Of a stretch of DNA of 11,316 nucleotides, positions 1-7,579 are shown in pieces. Source of the DNA: an uncultured beta proteobacterium (GTDB taxonomy: Bacteria > Pseudomonadota > Gammaproteobacteria > Burkholderiales > Burkholderiaceae_B); the NCBI GenBank assembly GCA_903924715.1, contig CAIYCP010000078.1:1-11316 (forward strand). The letters are read 5' to 3'. Positions within the stretch are counted from its first letter, which is position 1. Every line of letters starts with the position of its first letter. Both the position numbers and the translations under genes were made by a program. The notes beneath the pieces are model-generated. The model worked only from the letters and a program-made list of their open reading frames with translations. It was not told where the DNA came from and did not search any database.

Positions 1-787
1 ATTCAATTGCGGTATGAAAATGTACCGTCCCCCCATCAGATTGCATCAAATACAAGTCTTGTTCAATACCGATGTTCTTGATGCCCGCCATCAAGGCTGA
101 AATATATTTTTTGAATAACGGCTGAACGTAGGCGTTACACACCGTCGTGGCCGTTCTTTCATATTCACCGATCTCGGGCATCACTTCGCTCGATATGCAT
201 ACCGCAACGTCAGGTAATAACTTCGCCAAGGCTTCTTTTATTTGTATTTCGTGCGTCGGAAACTGAAATGAATGCAATAAACATACCGCGACCGCATCGA
301 CCTTTAATCGCTTAAGTTCATTGGCGATCTGAGGCAACGCCGAAAGGTCTAAAGCTTGGATAACAGCACCGTCGTAGCCAACGCGTTCTTTGATTTCAAA
401 GCAAAGTGCCCTGGGCACCAGCGGTTCAACGGGTGTTAAAAATAAATCGTAGATGTCGTAACGCCACTCACGACCAATTTGCAGCACATCGCGAAACCCG
501 GCCGTCGTAATCAAGGCAGTACGAACGCCCTTTCGCTCAATCAGTGCGTTCGCGACCAGCGTCGTACCGTGAATGACATTTTGTACATCACGCGCGTTTA
601 CCGAGTTGTTTTCAAGAATTAATTTAATTCCGGTTAACACACCAACCGAAGGATCAAGCGGAGTCGTCAATACTTTTTCGTTACGCAACTGTCCCTGCGC
701 GTCTACCATGACCAGATCTGTGAAGGTGCCGCCAATGTCTACACCAATCCGAAAGGGGGCTAACAGCGGTTTAAGCGGCTGGCTCAT
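1..787 (-). CDS. hyuA: Hydantoinase/5-oxoprolinase family subunit A, N-terminal part (C-terminus off the window)
   Basis: The frame is open from an ATG at 787-785 to the left edge, giving about 262 residues of a protein normally near 700. Near the N-terminus is RIGVDIGGTFTD (residues 13-24), the phosphate-binding loop of the ASKHA ATPase fold that opens HyuA, OplAH and acetone carboxylase-type subunits. HGTTLVANALIERKG follows near residue 77, and ERTATTVCNAYVQP and MQSDGGT lie near the end of the visible part, all typical of the family. Members use ATP to activate a cyclic amide or ketone, which is then opened or carboxylated together with the B subunit. The start is set by an ATGA overlap with the hyuB stop, so the two subunits are probably translationally coupled. 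Family assignment is firm. The substrate (hydantoin, 5-oxoproline, a ketone or other) cannot be decided from this fragment. Confidence 0.93.
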   Translation of the reverse strand, partial: MSQPLKPLLAPFRIGVDIGGTFTDLVMVDAQGQLRNEKVLTTPLDPSVGVLTGIKLILENNSVNARDVQNVIHGTTLVANALIERKGVRTALITTAGFRDVLQIGREWRYDIYDLFLTPVEPLVPRALCFEIKERVGYDGAVIQALDLSALPQIANELKRLKVDAVAVCLLHSFQFPTHEIQIKEALAKLLPDVAVCISSEVMPEIGEYERTATTVCNAYVQPLFKKYISALMAGIKNIGIEQDLYLMQSDGGTVHFHTAIE

Positions 788-2466
788 GCTTCAGTCCCTT
801 GTGTTGCATCCCTCACCGCCTCTAACTGGGCGGCTGTTTGACCGTAATCGTTTTGCGCACTTAAGTTTGACACCACGCCGTCTTGCAAGTCTTTTGCTAA
901 GGCCGCTGGGTCGCGTTTCAGTGGTGAAAACATACCTCCACCACCTGGGGTTTCAAACGTCACCGTTTGCCCTTGTTTGAGGCTCATGACCGACTTGCCT
1001 GGTATGCGCTGACCATCGACCAGGTCGACGCCTAAACGACCATCAATACCACCCAAAAAACCACGCGGCGGATATTTGATTCTTTCGTGGCGAATCATAA
1101 AGGTCAAAGGTTCCGGCGACAAAGATTGAAACGACAAGCGTTGGCCCAAGCCACCGCGGTACATTCCAGCGCCTCCACTATCCGTGATCAGACTTTTTTC
1201 AGTCACGAGCATCGGAGTTTGATTTTCAAACTGTTCGATCGGATTATTTGCAATATTGGTGGGAAAGCTTAAACACGCCGGGCCATCACTTTGCGACCGA
1301 GCGCCATAACCACCGCTCATGAAAAACATTTTGACAAATTTTCGATTTGAGCGATCGACGCCTTTGAAGTAAACGTTCCAGATGGGTGACCCACTATCTG
1401 CAATCACTTTGTCCGGGATGATTTTGGATAAGGCGCCAAAAATAACAAAGGGAAGATAATGCCCAGACAGATGACGGCCCCATACAGGCGCAGGCCGAGT
1501 CGGGTTCACGAGTGAACCCTCGGGTGCCAACAAGGTTAAGGGCCTCAAGCCGCCATCGTTGTTGGGCGAGTTCGGATCAAAGGCACACTTAATCGCATAC
1601 GCGCTATAAGCAAAGGTAAAGTTATAGACCGAGTTGATGGGCTTATCAATTTGCGGATCGGTACCCGCATAATCTACCAAAATATCAGAACCTGTTTTTT
1701 TGATCGAACAACAGATCGTCAATGGTTTCTCAAAACCATCCGCGGTGACTTGATCAGTACACTCACCGTCAGGAATTGCCTCTAGCATTTTGCGCATGCT
1801 CAGCTCTGAGCGTGACAAGATGGCATCCGTAACGCTTATTAAGTCGTCAATTCCCTCTTGTTGAAGCAAGTTCAATAGTTTGGTTTGAGCTAAGTCATAG
1901 GCCGCAAATTGTGCACGAATATCGCCGAGCGTTTCGTTGGGTTCGCGCAGGTTTTCTTGTAAAAAAGAAATAACATCCAGATTTTCTTCGCCGCGCCTCA
2001 CAATCTTTAAGATCGGAATGCACAAGCCCTCTTCGTAAGAATCTTTCGCAAAAGGTGATGGCGCACCACCAATGTCAACCGTATGAAATGTTGAGCCAAC
2101 AAAGGCGACAAGTTCAGTGCCACGAAAGATCGGCCGCACCATCGTAATGTCATTCAAATGGCCCGTACCAATCCAGGGGTCGTTCGAAATTAATACATCA
2201 CCCGGTTCAAGGCTGTGTTGCGGATGCTTTTGCAGCATGGCCTTCAGCGTTGTGGGCATGGTGCCTAAAAACGAAGGGATAGACCGCGATGATTGCGCGA
2301 ACACTCGCCCGTCTGCATCCATCAGCGAACATGCCAAATCCCAGTTCTCACGAACGACCACCGAGAATGACGTGCGCACAAAGGTTTGTGCGACCTCATC
2401 CATCAAGCCGGTCAGGCGCCTCCACACGATACCAAGCTGAAGCGCACTGATCGTTTTACCCATCAT
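784..2466 (-). CDS. hyuB: Hydantoinase B/oxoprolinase family protein (subunit B)
   Basis: This 560-residue protein has the usual length of a stand-alone HyuB subunit. Visible family marks are NDPWIGTGHLND (residues 95-106) and FHTVDIGG (127-134), which hold Asn/Asp/His residues of the kind that form the metal site in this family, and a glycine-rich FETPGGGGMFSP near the C-terminus. With HyuA it would form an ATP-dependent cytoplasmic enzyme acting on a cyclic amide or a ketone-like substrate. The gene begins with two ATG codons (2466 and 2463). The Shine-Dalgarno-like AGGGA lies only about two bases before the first, so the second Met is the better spaced start. The stop overlaps the hyuA start (ATGA). 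B-before-A order and an upstream bug gene suggest a catabolic operon. That RBS lies inside a strong dyad at 2470-2499. Substrate not determined. Confidence 0.95.
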   Translation of the reverse strand: MMGKTISALQLGIVWRRLTGLMDEVAQTFVRTSFSVVVRENWDLACSLMDADGRVFAQSSRSIPSFLGTMPTTLKAMLQKHPQHSLEPGDVLISNDPWIGTGHLNDITMVRPIFRGTELVAFVGSTFHTVDIGGAPSPFAKDSYEEGLCIPILKIVRRGEENLDVISFLQENLREPNETLGDIRAQFAAYDLAQTKLLNLLQQEGIDDLISVTDAILSRSELSMRKMLEAIPDGECTDQVTADGFEKPLTICCSIKKTGSDILVDYAGTDPQIDKPINSVYNFTFAYSAYAIKCAFDPNSPNNDGGLRPLTLLAPEGSLVNPTRPAPVWGRHLSGHYLPFVIFGALSKIIPDKVIADSGSPIWNVYFKGVDRSNRKFVKMFFMSGGYGARSQSDGPACLSFPTNIANNPIEQFENQTPMLVTEKSLITDSGGAGMYRGGLGQRLSFQSLSPEPLTFMIRHERIKYPPRGFLGGIDGRLGVDLVDGQRIPGKSVMSLKQGQTVTFETPGGGGMFSPLKRDPAALAKDLQDGVVSNLSAQNDYGQTAAQLEAVRDATQGTEA

Positions 2467-2469
2467 TGT

Positions 2470-2499
2470 CCCTATTATTTGTTTAACAAATTTATAGGG
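2470..2499 (-). promoter_or_regulatory. Large dyad with FadR-like palindrome overlapping the hyuB ribosome binding site
   Basis: A perfect 15-base palindrome (plus strand ATTTGTTTAACAAAT, 2477-2491, central T unpaired) is flanked by outer arms CCCTAT (2470-2475) and ATAGGG (2494-2499), with only one and two unpaired bases between inner and outer arms. The core fits TNGTNNNACNA, the operator consensus described for FadR-type GntR regulators. Read as minus-strand RNA, the distal arm contains the AGGG of the hyuB Shine-Dalgarno sequence, so a hairpin could mask it. It may therefore be a transcription-factor operator, an RNA switch on hyuB translation, or an intercistronic processing or stability hairpin. 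The dyad itself is seen directly; its function is inferred. Confidence 0.6.
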
Positions 2500-2569
2500 T
2501 CAATCATAGCAAACCCCTCTAATCCAGAACAACCCAATAAAACGGCGTCTGGCTAGATCGCAGTAACCG

Positions 2570-3541
2570 TCAGTCAATCTTGGCGCCCGAGCGCTTGATC
2601 ACTTCGGCCCACTTGGCGGTTTCGCGTCTTGAAAGCTCGGCAAACTCCTCAGGAGAACTGGCAGAAATTTCTGCGCCAAAGGATTTGAATTTTTCGATCA
2701 ACTCTGGATTTTGTAAAGCAAGAAGCACTTCAGCATTGAGGCGCTTAACAATCTCTGCAGGCAAATTGGCCGGGCCAATCAGCCCGCCCCATGCGACCAC
2801 TTCGTAGCCTGCAAGCCCCTGCTCTGCCACGGTCGGAATCGTGGGAAACGTTGCTGAACGTTTATTGTCGGTAATGGCGATGCCACGCATCCGTCCGCTC
2901 TGAACATGTGGCCCCGAAACCGGCGTATTACTCAAGGCAACATGCACTGACCCACCCATCAAATCCGTCAACATCGCCGGCGCTGATTTATATGGAACAT
3001 GTAAAAGATCGATCTGCGCGAGGCTCCGAAAGTATTCCATACCAAGATGTGAGGTCGTGCCGTTTCCGTCTGAACCAAAGACCACCTTGCCTGGATTTTT
3101 TTGAGCATAGGCGATTAACTCTTGAACGGAGTTCACGGGCAAATCATTATTGACCACCATTAAATTCACGACGCGCAAGGCATTTGCAATCAAGGTCAGG
3201 TCTTTTTCTACGCTATACGGAACCTTGCTCAACAACGAAATATTGGTTGCCAGAGACACCACATTTCCGTAGGCAAGCGTATAGCCATCTGGTGCCGAGC
3301 GAACAAGATCCATGGTCGAGATCACATAGGATGCACCCGGCTTGTTTTCAATCACAATCGGAACACCCATTTGTTTCGACATCTGAGCGCCAAGCGTACG
3401 CATCAGTACATCAGGGGCGCCACCGGGGGCAGATCCCACAATTAGGCGGATTGGCTTATCTGGATAAGCGGCAAAGGCGTGCCCCGCCACAAAACAAGCC
3501 AAGCTTGCAATACAGGACAGCAGCACAGAGATCTTTTTCAT
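2570..3541 (-). CDS. Bug/TctC family tripartite tricarboxylate transporter substrate-binding protein 1
   Basis: This 323-residue protein has the standard Bug length. It starts with a Sec signal peptide (MKK, hydrophobic stretch, GHAFA with likely cleavage after residue 24) and continues into YPDKPIRLIVGSAPGGAPD, the conserved first ligand-binding loop. IVIENKPGAS, FGSDGNGTTSHLGMEYF and HVPYKSAPAMLTDLMGG follow in family order. Such proteins bind a small carboxylate or related anion in the periplasm and hand it to TctA/TctB or report it to a sensor. Neither TctA nor TctB is encoded here, so any transport partner must be elsewhere. It is the first gene of the minus-strand unit ending in hyuBA, 103 bases before hyuB, suggesting that it captures the HyuAB substrate. 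The ribosome binding site before the ATG is weak. Ligand unknown. Confidence 0.93.
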   Translation of the reverse strand: MKKISVLLSCIASLACFVAGHAFAAYPDKPIRLIVGSAPGGAPDVLMRTLGAQMSKQMGVPIVIENKPGASYVISTMDLVRSAPDGYTLAYGNVVSLATNISLLSKVPYSVEKDLTLIANALRVVNLMVVNNDLPVNSVQELIAYAQKNPGKVVFGSDGNGTTSHLGMEYFRSLAQIDLLHVPYKSAPAMLTDLMGGSVHVALSNTPVSGPHVQSGRMRGIAITDNKRSATFPTIPTVAEQGLAGYEVVAWGGLIGPANLPAEIVKRLNAEVLLALQNPELIEKFKSFGAEISASSPEEFAELSRRETAKWAEVIKRSGAKID

Positions 3542-3649
3542 AACAGCGCTCGCAAAAGGTGGGGTCGGATTAGCCTAGAATGTACAACCAAAGCTGCAGT
3601 AAACTTTTAAATGCTTCAAATGACATGAACCGTAGGACAGGAGTGTTGC
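3542..3649. promoter_or_regulatory. Divergent promoter region between bug1 and the aldolase operon
   Basis: These 108 bases separate two operons that diverge, so promoters for both should lie here or overlap the gene starts. I found no convincing -35/-10 pair with good spacing and no strong dyad, only the small palindromes TGTACA and CTGCAG. A clear Shine-Dalgarno sequence (AGGACAGGAG, 3634-3643) precedes the aldolase start at 3650. Confidence 0.5.
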
Positions 3650-4489
3650 ATGCCTCAAACGATGGAAAAAAGCCCCAAGTTAGACCTGGGCGAACGCGAG
3701 TCTATTTACCAGCCCTCACAAAAAGGGTTGATTTTTCCTCAAAAGCCCACCTTTGCATCGTTTGCACAAGAGCGTCAGCACCTTAAAGAAAGGCTCGTCG
3801 GGGCCTGTCGAGCTTTTGCGCTTCAGGGCTTTGATTATGGCTTTGCCGGGCACTTAACAATTCGCGATCCCGAGCATCCTCATTTGTACTGGACCAATCC
3901 CATGGCCGTACATTTTTCGCAGGTCAAAGTGTCAAACCTGATTCTGGCTGATCACCATGGCACCGTGGTGGAAGGCGATTACGCCATTAATCAGGCCGGC
4001 TTTGTTTTGCATGGTGCAGTGCACGAAATGCATCCCGATATCGTCGCGATGTGTCACGCACATACAACGTACGGCACGGCCTTTGCCTCATTAGGTAAAA
4101 AACTCGACCCGATCAGTCAAGATGCCGCTGCCTTCTATGAAGACCACGTTGTGATTGGCGCCGAAGCGGGTCAGGTCGCCGTTGAAGCCAAGGCTGGTGC
4201 GGGTGTTGCCGAATCTTTCAAAGGCGTCAAAGCTGCGATTCACCGCAATCATGGTCTGCTCACGGCAAGCCGGCATAGCATCGAAGCTGCCGCCTTTTGG
4301 TTCATTGCGCTTGAGCGCTGCTGCCAGCAACAATTGCTCATCGAAGCGACGGGGCTCAAGCCCATGATGGTGCCACACGATAAAGCCCTTTACAGCCGTG
4401 AACACGTGGGTAGCGAATACATTGGCTGGTTGCATTTTCAAACAATCTGGAGCGAATTAATCCAGACACAACCCGACATGTTTGATTAA
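3650..4489 (+). CDS. Class II aldolase/adducin family protein
   Basis: This 279-residue protein carries the zinc-binding marks of the fuculose-phosphate aldolase/adducin fold: HAHTTYG with His136 and His138, and the third ligand His201 in HRNHGLLT. YGFAGHLTIRD (residues 63-73) matches the GNxS-like N-terminal region, with the motif altered to AGHLT. Members do retro-aldol cleavage, epimerisation or decarboxylation of hydroxy or sugar-derived acids in the cytoplasm. The first 40 or so residues are an extension beyond the core domain, also found in the hydroxy-acid-linked branch. The start at 3650 has AGGACAGGAG at good spacing, so it is preferred over Met5. It is first in an operon with a Bug protein and a mandelate racemase-like enzyme, which points to organic-acid catabolism. 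The exact reaction cannot be read from the sequence. Confidence 0.9.
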   Translation: MPQTMEKSPKLDLGERESIYQPSQKGLIFPQKPTFASFAQERQHLKERLVGACRAFALQGFDYGFAGHLTIRDPEHPHLYWTNPMAVHFSQVKVSNLILADHHGTVVEGDYAINQAGFVLHGAVHEMHPDIVAMCHAHTTYGTAFASLGKKLDPISQDAAAFYEDHVVIGAEAGQVAVEAKAGAGVAESFKGVKAAIHRNHGLLTASRHSIEAAAFWFIALERCCQQQLLIEATGLKPMMVPHDKALYSREHVGSEYIGWLHFQTIWSELIQTQPDMFD

Positions 4490-4514
4490 AGCCTGATTTG
4501 CAAAAGGATCAACG

Positions 4515-5474
4515 ATGCATCGGTTACTCCAGTTTGTTGCACTCCTGTTTGTCTTTATACCAACGCTTCAGGCGCAAACACAGATCACCAGATCGATTCG
4601 TTTGATCGTGCCTTATGCGCCCGGGGGTGCGACCGATGCACTCACCCGCTTGATTGCTCCCTATATCGGCGACGAATTCGGTCAACAAGCAGTTGTTGAA
4701 AATAGGCCAGGTGCGGGCAGCACGATCGGCACGCTTGCTATCGCTAAAGCAGAGCCCGACGGTTTGACCTTAGGCATGATTGATGCCGCATTTATTACCA
4801 ATCCCTCTTTGCTTTCAAAACTGCCTTACGACACACAGAAAGATTTCACGCCCATCGTTTTTATCGCAACCTCGCCTTTAATTCTAGTGGTGAACCCTGC
4901 AATGACCGCCAGCACAGCGCAAGAATTGATTGCGTATGCCAAAGTCAACCCGAGCCAAGTGACATTTGGTTCTGCCGGGCAAGGTACGGGTGCCCACCTG
5001 GCCGCAGAACAATTCAGAAGCCAAGCCGCAATACAAATGCTGAATGTTCCTTTCAAGGGCGCGGGTGAAGCGATTACACAACTCATCGGCGGACAAATCA
5101 CCGCAATTTTTTCGACGCAAACAGGTGCGAAAGCCATGCTTGATGCAGGACGCGTCAAAGCGCTTGCCATCACCAGCAAAGCGCGCAGTGATCTTTTTCC
5201 AAATATTCCCACCTTTGCCGAGTCGGGGTTACCCAATGTCGACGCCAGCACGATTAACGGTCTAATTGCGCCAGCAGGTACGCCCAACGATTACGTGAAT
5301 CGCGTGAATACCGCAATTAATAAAGCTTTAAAAGATCCGGCATTGCAAATCAAGTTGAAGCAGCAGGGCTTTGTGACCGTTGGCGGAACACCAGGCGACT
5401 TCGCGACTTGGATCCCTTCTGAAATCGTAAAGTGGGCCAAGATCATTAAAGAAGCCAATATTAAAGTTGAATAG
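4515..5474 (+). CDS. Bug/TctC family tripartite tricarboxylate transporter substrate-binding protein 2
   Basis: This is a 319-residue periplasmic binding protein with a Sec signal peptide ending in LQA (likely cleavage after residue 20). The mature part shows the Bug series: RLIVPYAPGGATDALTRL, VVENRPGAGSTIGT, EPDGLTLG, FGSAGQGTGAHLAAEQF and NVPFKGAGEAITQLIGG, then a C-terminal KWAKIIKEANIKVE typical of the family tail. It starts 25 bases after the aldolase stop with AAAGGA (4503-4508) as ribosome binding site, and the next gene begins 8 bases after its stop, so it sits in the middle of an operon. It probably delivers, or helps sense, the acid that the two flanking enzymes process. It differs clearly from the other two Bug proteins of this window in the binding loops, so these are not recent duplicates. 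Ligand unknown. Confidence 0.93.
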   Translation: MHRLLQFVALLFVFIPTLQAQTQITRSIRLIVPYAPGGATDALTRLIAPYIGDEFGQQAVVENRPGAGSTIGTLAIAKAEPDGLTLGMIDAAFITNPSLLSKLPYDTQKDFTPIVFIATSPLILVVNPAMTASTAQELIAYAKVNPSQVTFGSAGQGTGAHLAAEQFRSQAAIQMLNVPFKGAGEAITQLIGGQITAIFSTQTGAKAMLDAGRVKALAITSKARSDLFPNIPTFAESGLPNVDASTINGLIAPAGTPNDYVNRVNTAINKALKDPALQIKLKQQGFVTVGGTPGDFATWIPSEIVKWAKIIKEANIKVE

Positions 5475-5482
5475 AAAACACC

Positions 5483-6571
5483 ATGACCATCCGCGCAATC
5501 GACACCTTTGCTTTAAGCCTTCCGTTTGAAATCTACGGGCCGCGCCCTAAGTTCGCCGGACTCGATCGTTCGATGGAGATCCTCTTAGTCCGCGTCGAAA
5601 CAGATTCGGGCATCGTCGGTTGGGGTGAAGCCTTTGGCTTTGGCATTTGGCCCGCGACACGTGCCGCGATACACGCCATGGTGGCGCCACTTGCTTTGGG
5701 ACGCGACGAAACCAATATCGCGGTCCTCATGGAAGATTTAAATAGAAAGCTCCATATCGTCGGGCGCACCGGTCCGATGGTCTACGCACTATCTGGGCTC
5801 GATATCGCGCTTTGGGATATTGCGGGTAAAGCTGCAGGACAACCGGTCTGCGCCTTGCTCGGCGGCGCAAAGCACGCACGCTTACCCTGCTATGCAAGTC
5901 TCATGCGCTATACCGATCCATTGTTAGTGGCCGAGAACAGTGCTCGCGTCGTTGAACGCGGCTATGGCGCGGTCAAACTGCATGAGCTTGGTGTTGAACA
6001 AGTCAGAGCGGCACGCGAGGCCATTGGCCCCAACGTTGGCCTGATGATGGACGTGAACTGTCCCTGGAACCTGAGTGAAGCACTCAAGGTAGCCGACGCA
6101 GTGCGTCCGTACGACCTAGCTTGGTTCGAAGAACCGATCTGGCCACCTGAAGATTTCGAAACGCTTGCGAAAGTTAGAACCCATAGTGGTTTAAAAATCG
6201 CGGCTGGCGAGAACGCCATGAGCGTCAAGAATTTTGAGCAAATGTTTACAGCAGGCGCGGTCGATATCGCTCAGCCAAGTGTCACAAAAATTGGTGGCAT
6301 CTCGGCAATGATGGCCATTAGTGCGCTTGCTCAAGAACATCAGGTCGTGATGACCCCGCACTGCCCGTACTTTGGCCCAGGGCTTCTTGCAAGCGTGCAT
6401 ATTGCCGCAACGCATAAACAAGCACCGATGATCGAATACTCTTTTGCTGACTTAGGCGCGAACCCGTTAGGCGATGCGATTGAGGTCAAAAATGGCTACA
6501 TCAATGTACCAACAGGCCCTGGGCTGGGGCGCGATCCTGATCCAGAAATCATCAAACGCTATAGCGTCTAG
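5483..6571 (+). CDS. Mandelate racemase/muconate lactonizing enzyme family protein (enolase superfamily)
   Basis: This 362-residue protein has both enolase-superfamily domains: an N-terminal capping domain (about residues 1-125, ending ALSGLDIALWDIAGKAAG) and a C-terminal barrel. Catalytic and metal residues are visible: Lys165-x-His167 (VKLHE) at the end of strand 2, metal ligands Asp190 (MMDVN), Glu216 (FEEP) and Glu243 (AGEN), and the His-Asp dyad Asp261 (VDIAQPS) with His293 (TPHCPY), plus Glu318. The His-Asp dyad places it in the mandelate racemase subgroup, whose members abstract an alpha proton next to a carboxylate and mostly dehydrate acid sugars. KxH rather than KxK in strand 2 means plain mandelate racemase is unlikely. 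No clear ribosome binding site precedes the ATG, which is 8 bases after bug2, so translation may be coupled. A dehydratase or epimerase of a hydroxy acid is my inference. Confidence 0.93.
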   Translation: MTIRAIDTFALSLPFEIYGPRPKFAGLDRSMEILLVRVETDSGIVGWGEAFGFGIWPATRAAIHAMVAPLALGRDETNIAVLMEDLNRKLHIVGRTGPMVYALSGLDIALWDIAGKAAGQPVCALLGGAKHARLPCYASLMRYTDPLLVAENSARVVERGYGAVKLHELGVEQVRAAREAIGPNVGLMMDVNCPWNLSEALKVADAVRPYDLAWFEEPIWPPEDFETLAKVRTHSGLKIAAGENAMSVKNFEQMFTAGAVDIAQPSVTKIGGISAMMAISALAQEHQVVMTPHCPYFGPGLLASVHIAATHKQAPMIEYSFADLGANPLGDAIEVKNGYINVPTGPGLGRDPDPEIIKRYSV

Positions 6572-6595
6572 TGCCTAGTGCCTAAGGCCTAAGGC
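6568..6595. repeat. Four 7-base tandem repeats (two CTAGTGC, two CTAAGGC)
   Basis: Two copies of CTAGTGC are followed directly by two copies of CTAAGGC, 28 bases in all. The first unit contains the stop codon of the enolase-superfamily gene, and the array ends just before the stop codon of the convergent bug3. The last units also hold GGCC-TAA-GGCC, a small stem. This looks like slippage-generated sequence in a convergent gap. It has no T-run and is a poor intrinsic terminator. Confidence 0.7.
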
Positions 6596-6598
6596 CGA

Positions 6599-7579
6599 TC
6601 ACTCAAACTTGATGCCAGCGTCCTTAATCAGCTTATCCATCCGAGCCGACTCCTGCTCAATAAAGGTCGGGAATGCATTGGGTCCAGAGCCATCGACAAG
6701 CAAGCCAAGCGCGTCTAACTGCTTTCGAATCTCTGGATCTTTTGTGAAGGCATCCAACTGCGTGGCCAGTGCTTGGGTGATCGAAGCCGGCAAGCCCGCA
6801 GGGGCCACGATGCCCAGCCAGGTTGCGATTTCATAGCCAGGAAGACCGCTTTCATCCAGCGTAGGCGTTTCGGACAGCAGAGGCACCCTTTTCAGGGTTG
6901 AAACACCCAAACTCTTGAGCTGCCCTGTTTTGGTAAAGCGAGACCCACTCAATACAGTATCAAACATGACCTGCACGCGTCCCGCGAGCAGGTCCGTCAC
7001 GGCGGGACCACTTCCTTTATACGCCACATGCGCCATTTCAATGCCACTCGTTAGGTTAAATGCCTCGGCAGAAAGATGCGAGGTCGACCCATTTCCAAAC
7101 GACGCGTAATTCAGTTGCTTAGGCATGCTTTTGGCGTACGCAATGAATTCCTGCAGGTTCGTAACTGGCACGGACGGATGCACCACAAGCACCATCGGAA
7201 CCTTGACCAGTAACGTGATGAACGTGAAATCTTGCTCAGGGCTATAGGGGAGTCGTGCACCAAACGTGCTGCGTGCCAAGGTGAAATCTCCGGCCGAGGC
7301 CAGATACAAGGCATACCCATCAGGCGGCATGCGCGCAACCTGCGCCGCAGCGATCGTTCCGGCAGCGCCCGGGCGATTTTCAACAACAAACTGCTGCCCC
7401 ATGTGATTCGACAGATAGTTCGCGACCAAGCGACCAAAAATGTCCCCCGCCCCACCGGGGGGATAGCCAACGAGTAGTCGAACCGGCTTAGTCGGGTAGC
7501 CCGCGTTCGCCTCAGCAGCGAGCAAGTGAGGTGCCATTCCGGCTGCCAGTAACAGCGCAAGGGTTTGTCTTTTTTTCAT
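6599..7579 (-). CDS. Bug/TctC family tripartite tricarboxylate transporter substrate-binding protein 3
   Basis: This 326-residue Bug protein has a Sec signal peptide (MKKRQ, hydrophobic core, likely cleavage after EANA at residue 26). Family loops are in order: RLLVGYPPGGAGDIFGRL, VVENRPGAAGTIAAAQVARMPPDGYALYLA, YASFGNGSTSHLSAEAF and HVAYKGSGPAVTDLLAG. The start is supported by GGAAG nine bases before the ATG. It stands alone on the minus strand, converging on the enolase-superfamily gene with 27 bases between stops, and has its own upstream region rich in dyads. It is likely a periplasmic binder for a small carboxylate, with a membrane partner encoded elsewhere. Link to the neighbouring catabolic genes rests on proximity only. 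Confidence 0.92.
   Translation of the reverse strand: MKKRQTLALLLAAGMAPHLLAAEANAGYPTKPVRLLVGYPPGGAGDIFGRLVANYLSNHMGQQFVVENRPGAAGTIAAAQVARMPPDGYALYLASAGDFTLARSTFGARLPYSPEQDFTFITLLVKVPMVLVVHPSVPVTNLQEFIAYAKSMPKQLNYASFGNGSTSHLSAEAFNLTSGIEMAHVAYKGSGPAVTDLLAGRVQVMFDTVLSGSRFTKTGQLKSLGVSTLKRVPLLSETPTLDESGLPGYEIATWLGIVAPAGLPASITQALATQLDAFTKDPEIRKQLDALGLLVDGSGPNAFPTFIEQESARMDKLIKDAGIKFE

Noticed and set aside
573..980. 135-residue plus-strand frame across the hyuA/hyuB junction
   Set aside because: It lies antisense to two firmly identified genes, has no recognisable domain and no supporting ribosome binding site.
3578..3588. TGTACA in the bug1/aldolase gap as a second FadR-type site
   Set aside because: It has GT directly followed by AC and does not fit the TNGTNNNACNA spacing; a six-base palindrome is expected by chance.
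3580..3786. 68-residue plus-strand frame starting upstream of the aldolase
   Set aside because: It overlaps the aldolase start in another frame and lacks its own ribosome binding site; the AGGACAGGAG site fits the aldolase ATG.
4826..5287. 153-residue minus-strand frame inside bug2
   Set aside because: It is fully antisense to a clear Bug gene and its composition is that of a shadow frame.
6586..6596. GGCC-TAA-GGCC as an intrinsic terminator between the enolase-superfamily gene and bug3
   Set aside because: The stem is only four bases and no T-run follows on either strand; it is better explained as part of the tandem repeat.
7111..7560. 149-residue minus-strand frame inside bug3
   Set aside because: It is an out-of-frame reading of the same strand as bug3, rich in Arg and Trp and Cys, with no domain.
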